A stretch of 53,692 nucleotides of DNA. Origin: Planctomycetota bacterium (GTDB lineage Bacteria; JAJVIF01; JAPKYR01). The notes under the pieces were generated by a model that searched no databases, was not told the origin of the DNA, and was given only the letters and a program-made list of their open reading frames with translations. Position numbers and translations under genes: made by a program. Numbering within the stretch: the first letter of the stretch is position 1; every line of letters starts with the position of its first letter. Shown piece by piece: positions 49,640 to 53,692 of the stretch. The stretch lies in assembly GCA_030614715.1 (NCBI GenBank), contig JAUWTM010000009.1:1-53692 (forward strand). The letters are read 5' to 3'.

Positions 49640-52600
49640 ATGCATCAGTATCTGGCGCGTATACTTATTATCGCGGTTGTATTCCTGCTAATTGGTTGTT
49701 CGAGCGGTGGAGGTCCCACGACACCCCCGTTAGACTCCCAGGATGAACCCGATAGTACTGAAACAACAAACAACGATGTCGAACTGACCAGCGGCGTCAT
49801 GACCGAGGAACCCGAAAACCGGGTTCTTGGGAATTTTTATTACATCTCAAAAAAAGAAGAAACCCTTGCCTGGGGTACCGTGCTGCTAGTCGATGGAGAA
49901 TGGGATTACAGGATCGACTACATTGCCCCAATGCTCCAGGCATTGAGACGTTCAGACGTCACCCGCGAAGCCCAGGCGACATATGATATTACCTGGCTCA
50001 ACCTGATCAGTTGCGGTGTCTCTTATACTAATGCTCCTCCGTTGCCATGGCCGGCCACGTATGAAGCCGGGGACTTCATGGAGTACAGGGTGGACATCCA
50101 GAACAACATCCAGTTCCCGATCAACAACCAGACGGTTGTCGCGACGCAGGTGGACATGTTCAACATCCCGTTGAACCTTGACGCTCGCGACGTCTGGTCG
50201 CCTGTCAACATTCCGACAACAGGCCAGAGCCTGTTCGGTGACTGGCTAATTGAGCCAACGCTTGTGGATGGGGTTTATTACACCCGTGTACGTGTTGGCT
50301 TCCAGTACTTCGGTGGAACCGTCATCATCGTAATCTTCGATGCAAAGGCGGGCGTGTGGCAGATCGAGGACCAGGGTCCGGAGCTGTTCGACCCGATCGC
50401 AAAGGGCGTAACCACCACCCCGGTAGTCTCGATAGGAGAAAATGTACACGTCCAGGACAACGGCTCATTCGATCCGGACGGTGGACCCATCGTTCTGTAC
50501 GAGTGGGACTTCGATAACGACGGAATTTTCGATGCAGTAGGACCCTCGGCCGATACCTCCTACCCCGTACCGGGCCTCTACTACATCAACCTCAGGGTAA
50601 CCGACGATGAAGGCGTCACCGACGATCTGACAGACGATCCCGGAGACGAGCTGATCGAGATAACAGTCAACCCGCCACCTGAACCACCTGTCGCGATAGG
50701 TGCCGCGTCCAAGTACGAGGAGGTAGTCGGCGTGCCGATCACGTTCGACGGCTCGCAATCGTACGATCCCGACGGTGGAGACCTCGTGCTGTACGAGTGG
50801 GACTGGGAAAACGACGGCACATACGATGACCTAGGCATGACAAAGGATCATGCATACGGCGCACCCGGAATCTACTTCATCCAGTTACGTGTAACGGATG
50901 ACGAGCTTCAGACGGATACCCTCGACACACCGCTCGAGGTTCACATCAGCCCGGCACCGATACCCCCGGTAGCGTGTTTTGACTGGGATCCAGAGAACCC
51001 GATTCCCTGCGAGGAAATCACGTTCGACGGTTCATGCTCAACAGATGAAGACGATGACATCATCCTCTACGAGTGGGATTTCGACAATGATGACATTGTT
51101 GATGAGGAATCAGAATTTCCGACCATTGTCTGGTCGTACGACGAGCCCGGCGATTACACAGTAACCTTGACAGTTACCGATGAGTCAGGTCTCACAGACG
51201 ATATCTGGCACGTGGTTACAGTTGTGAATGCTTTACCGACCGCAGTACTGACTGCCAGCACGGATGAAGCATATGTGGGTGAGGATATAACCCTCAGTGC
51301 GTGCGATTCCTACGATAATGACTGCAACGGCCATGAGATAGTCAACCACCACTTCTACCAGCATTGGACCGACACGGAATACATTGAGTCAGAGCTGTGT
51401 GAAGTTATAGTCACATACGACACGCCCGGCGTTTACCGTGTAGACGTGGAAGTATTCGACGATGAGGGCGGATCGGACCGGATTGACGTATACCAGTGGC
51501 CGACAATCACCATCCTTCCATCACCGGAAGACCCGGTTGCCAAGGCTACAGCTAATCCGAATCCGCAGATCGTGTGCGAGCCTGTCTCACTGATGGATGA
51601 CGGCTCATACGATCCCGATGGCGGAGCAATCGTCCTTTACGAGTGGGACATCGGTGCAGATGGTACTTATGAGTACACAGGACCAAGCCAGTCGCACACC
51701 TGGAACGAGATTGGCACGTTCGACGTGCAACTTCGGGTAACCGACGATGAAGGTGCTACGGACCTTCTGGATTCACCACTCCAGATAATGATCGAGGACG
51801 CGATTCCGACCGCAGTAGCATCAGCCAATAAATACAACGTCGCGACCGGCGAGAACATAGATTTTGACGGCTCATCAAGTCACGACAACGACTGTAACGG
51901 TCAGGAAATCGTGCAGTGGGAATGGGACTGGGAGAACACCGGAACCTGGTCGGATGAAGGTCCGAATCCGGTCCATGCGTACCCAAATCCCGGCGTTTAC
52001 GAAGTCCAGTTGAGAGTGACCGATGATGAGGGCGGAACCGACACCCTCGACCAGCCTCTCGAGATAACCGTCACTCTTGGTAACATGGATCCGATCGCCT
52101 ACGCAATCGCGGATCCTGAGAACAGCATTCCGTGTTACTCAATCTTCTTCCAGGACGACGGATCCTACGATCCGGACGGCGGCGATATCGTTCTTTACGA
52201 GTGGGACTTCGACGAGGATGGCATCTACGAAGTAACAGGCGAAGATGCTTACTACCAGTTCGATGCACCCGGCACGTACGACGTACAGTTCCGCGTAACC
52301 GACGATGAGGGCGCAACCGACACCCTCGATGATCCGCTCCAGATCCTGATCGAGAACGCACTTCCGACCGCCGTGGCAACCGCCAGCAAGTACGAGGGCA
52401 TGGTCAATGAGGTAATTGTCTTCGACGGCACCGGTTCCTACGACAACGACTGTAACGGACACGAAATCGTGCTGTGGGAATGGGACTGGGAAAATGACGG
52501 CACATTTGACGAGCAGGGTCCAAGCCTCTGGCACTGGTGGACCGAACCCGGTCTCTACACCGTGAACTTACGAGTAACCGATAACGAGGGCGGTACTGAT

Positions 52601-53692
52601 ACCCTCGATCAGCTACTGTACATAAACATCCTTGGAGAGGACGAACCACCGGTGGCCATCGGATACGCTGCACCAAACCCACAGATCGTGTGCGAACCGG
52701 TGGATCTGCTGGACAATGGTTCGTACGATCCCGACGGCGGCTCTATCGTTGAATACGCGTGGGACATCGGTGCGGACGGCACCTATGAATACTTCGGTAC
52801 AAGTGTGTCGCACACATGGAACACCATCGGCAATTTCGACGTACAGCTTCGTGTAACCGATGATGAAGGATCTACAGATCTTCTGGATACACCGATTGTT
52901 GTAATGATCGAGGATGCAATTCCGACAGCTGTAGCGTCAGCTAACAAGACAAACGTCATCGTGAATGAGCTTATCGACTTCGACGGTTCGGGCTCCTACG
53001 ACAATGACTGTAACGGCGATGAAATTGTCAACTGGGAATGGGACTGGACGAATGATGGAACATGGGATGAATCAGGTGAGTTCAAGAGCCATTCTTATCC
53101 TGCACCGGGGACTTATTATGTCGACCTTCGGGTAACGGATGACGAAGGTGGAACTGATACTCTAGACAGCCTAATCCAGATCAATGTAACGATCGACTAT
53201 CAGGATCCGGTCGCAATGGCGCAGGCCAATCCGAATCCGCAGATCGTGTGTGAGCCGGTATCGTTGATGGATAACGGCTCATACGACCCGGACGGCGGCT
53301 CAATTGTCGAGTACGCATGGGATATCGGTGCCGACGGCACGTACGAATATTTCGGCTCATCAGTCTCGCATACGTGGAATTCGACAGGCAATTTTGACGT
53401 ACAGCTCCGTGTAACTGATGATGAAGGCGCGACGGACCTTCTCGACACACCGATGGTGATAATGATCGAGGATGCAATACCAACCGCTGTCGGTTCAGCT
53501 AACAAGACGAACGTCATAGTTAATGAGCTGATCGATTTCGACGGTTCCGGTTCCTATGACAATGACTGTAACGGCGATGAAATTGTCAACTGGGAATGGG
53601 ACTGGACGAATGACGGAACGTGGGATGAATCAGGTGAGTACAAGAGCCATTCTTATCCTGCACCAGGGACCTACTATGTGGACCTTCGGGTA
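49640..53692 (+). CDS. Giant PKD-repeat lipoprotein (3' truncated by the window end)
   Basis: Open for 1351 codons to the last base; GGAGG six bases before ATG 49640. Lipobox LIGC with Cys20. Residues about 55-260 are a unique N-terminal domain (RVLGNFYYISKKEETLAWGTV, WLNLISCGV, DARDVWSPVNIP, VIIVIFDAKAGVW). Then at least twelve PKD domains follow, each with the YEWDFDNDG- and LRVTDDEG-type strands. From about residue 520 two alternating types appear: A (NPQIVCEPV, SYDPDGG, WDIGADGTYEY) and B (GSYDNDCNG, EIVxWEWDW). The last A-B pairs are 558 bases (186 residues) apart and nearly identical in DNA, so they duplicated recently. Likely a long surface stalk or adhesin; a C-terminal functional domain may lie beyond the window. 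Confidence 0.93.
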   Translation, partial: MHQYLARILIIAVVFLLIGCSSGGGPTTPPLDSQDEPDSTETTNNDVELTSGVMTEEPENRVLGNFYYISKKEETLAWGTVLLVDGEWDYRIDYIAPMLQALRRSDVTREAQATYDITWLNLISCGVSYTNAPPLPWPATYEAGDFMEYRVDIQNNIQFPINNQTVVATQVDMFNIPLNLDARDVWSPVNIPTTGQSLFGDWLIEPTLVDGVYYTRVRVGFQYFGGTVIIVIFDAKAGVWQIEDQGPELFDPIAKGVTTTPVVSIGENVHVQDNGSFDPDGGPIVLYEWDFDNDGIFDAVGPSADTSYPVPGLYYINLRVTDDEGVTDDLTDDPGDELIEITVNPPPEPPVAIGAASKYEEVVGVPITFDGSQSYDPDGGDLVLYEWDWENDGTYDDLGMTKDHAYGAPGIYFIQLRVTDDELQTDTLDTPLEVHISPAPIPPVACFDWDPENPIPCEEITFDGSCSTDEDDDIILYEWDFDNDDIVDEESEFPTIVWSYDEPGDYTVTLTVTDESGLTDDIWHVVTVVNALPTAVLTASTDEAYVGEDITLSACDSYDNDCNGHEIVNHHFYQHWTDTEYIESELCEVIVTYDTPGVYRVDVEVFDDEGGSDRIDVYQWPTITILPSPEDPVAKATANPNPQIVCEPVSLMDDGSYDPDGGAIVLYEWDIGADGTYEYTGPSQSHTWNEIGTFDVQLRVTDDEGATDLLDSPLQIMIEDAIPTAVASANKYNVATGENIDFDGSSSHDNDCNGQEIVQWEWDWENTGTWSDEGPNPVHAYPNPGVYEVQLRVTDDEGGTDTLDQPLEITVTLGNMDPIAYAIADPENSIPCYSIFFQDDGSYDPDGGDIVLYEWDFDEDGIYEVTGEDAYYQFDAPGTYDVQFRVTDDEGATDTLDDPLQILIENALPTAVATASKYEGMVNEVIVFDGTGSYDNDCNGHEIVLWEWDWENDGTFDEQGPSLWHWWTEPGLYTVNLRVTDNEGGTDTLDQLLYINILGEDEPPVAIGYAAPNPQIVCEPVDLLDNGSYDPDGGSIVEYAWDIGADGTYEYFGTSVSHTWNTIGNFDVQLRVTDDEGSTDLLDTPIVVMIEDAIPTAVASANKTNVIVNELIDFDGSGSYDNDCNGDEIVNWEWDWTNDGTWDESGEFKSHSYPAPGTYYVDLRVTDDEGGTDTLDSLIQINVTIDYQDPVAMAQANPNPQIVCEPVSLMDNGSYDPDGGSIVEYAWDIGADGTYEYFGSSVSHTWNSTGNFDVQLRVTDDEGATDLLDTPMVIMIEDAIPTAVGSANKTNVIVNELIDFDGSGSYDNDCNGDEIVNWEWDWTNDGTWDESGEYKSHSYPAPGTYYVDLRV

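Noticed and set aside
1-53692. tRNA or rRNA genes, insertion sequences and integrase genes
   Set aside because: I looked for cloverleaf-like stretches, rRNA words and transposase motifs and found none; the only branched fold (42821-42881) lacks tRNA landmarks such as GGTTC and CCA.

Overview
The window looks like a chromosomal piece from an uncultured, free-living Gram-negative bacterium. The evidence is a TonB-dependent outer-membrane receptor, about fifteen genes with a clear lipobox (none with Asp after the Cys, so outer-membrane sorting is plausible), MurJ and RodZ homologues, and a Sec-exported repertoire rich in beta-propeller, PKD and Ig-like domains. Housekeeping genes (lepA, lexA, murJ) are single and intact. 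I cannot place the phylum from the sequence alone; it does not read like an Enterobacterium, Bacteroides or Actinobacterium.

Layout. 1-5.5 kb: the tail of an upstream gene, two tandem paralogous membrane-anchored proteins, an orphan PhnD-like lipoprotein, a secreted protein with a discoidin-like C-terminus, a RimK-like ATP-grasp ligase and a membrane protein with an Asp/Arg-repeat tail. 5.6-11.2 kb: a crotonase and murJ fired from overlapping divergent promoters, then lepA, lexA (convergent with lepA) and a zinc-ribbon protein. 11.2-13.0 kb: a RAYT-type REP cluster and the coupled tcmP-DUF5131 pair, with tcmP clearly A/T-rich. 13.1-18.6 kb: a cobalamin riboswitch followed by three tightly packed genes (multidomain lipoprotein, BtuB-like TonB receptor, YVTN-propeller lipoprotein), best read as a surface vitamin B12 capture operon. 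18.7-23.9 kb: a small membrane protein, a RodZ-like HTH protein, a large lipoprotein and an RlmB-type methyltransferase. 24-48 kb: a block of very large secreted proteins (SBBP and TolB propellers, PPC, a tricorn/S41-like protease, an SGNH hydrolase, a clostripain-family protease, LRR), plus an amidohydrolase and a GAF/HD-GYP protein. 48.8-53.7 kb: a lipoprotein cytochrome c and a giant PKD-repeat lipoprotein that runs off the window end.

Two themes stand out. First, seven lipoproteins (starts at 13361, 20081, 23986, 26594, 31570 minus, 39567, 45131) share one N-terminal domain of roughly 330 residues marked by LWGxW-like, HPF, FDVRG, NxDGYT and GYAIDASW motifs, usually with an early CxxC. 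It is fused to different C-terminal modules, and I do not recognise it as a named family. Second, a dispersed repeat family occurs mostly as pairs of perfect short palindromes. The arms differ from locus to locus while the core has the form CG-NNN-CG; one cluster lies in frame inside the signal-peptide region of the TonB receptor. REP elements of the AAAGGGGACTGTC type, a CACAAAGGACAC-type repeat, a 28-bp tandem array and two multi-stem intergenic structures add to the repeat load. Several promoters carry a perfect extended -10 (TGNTATAAT).
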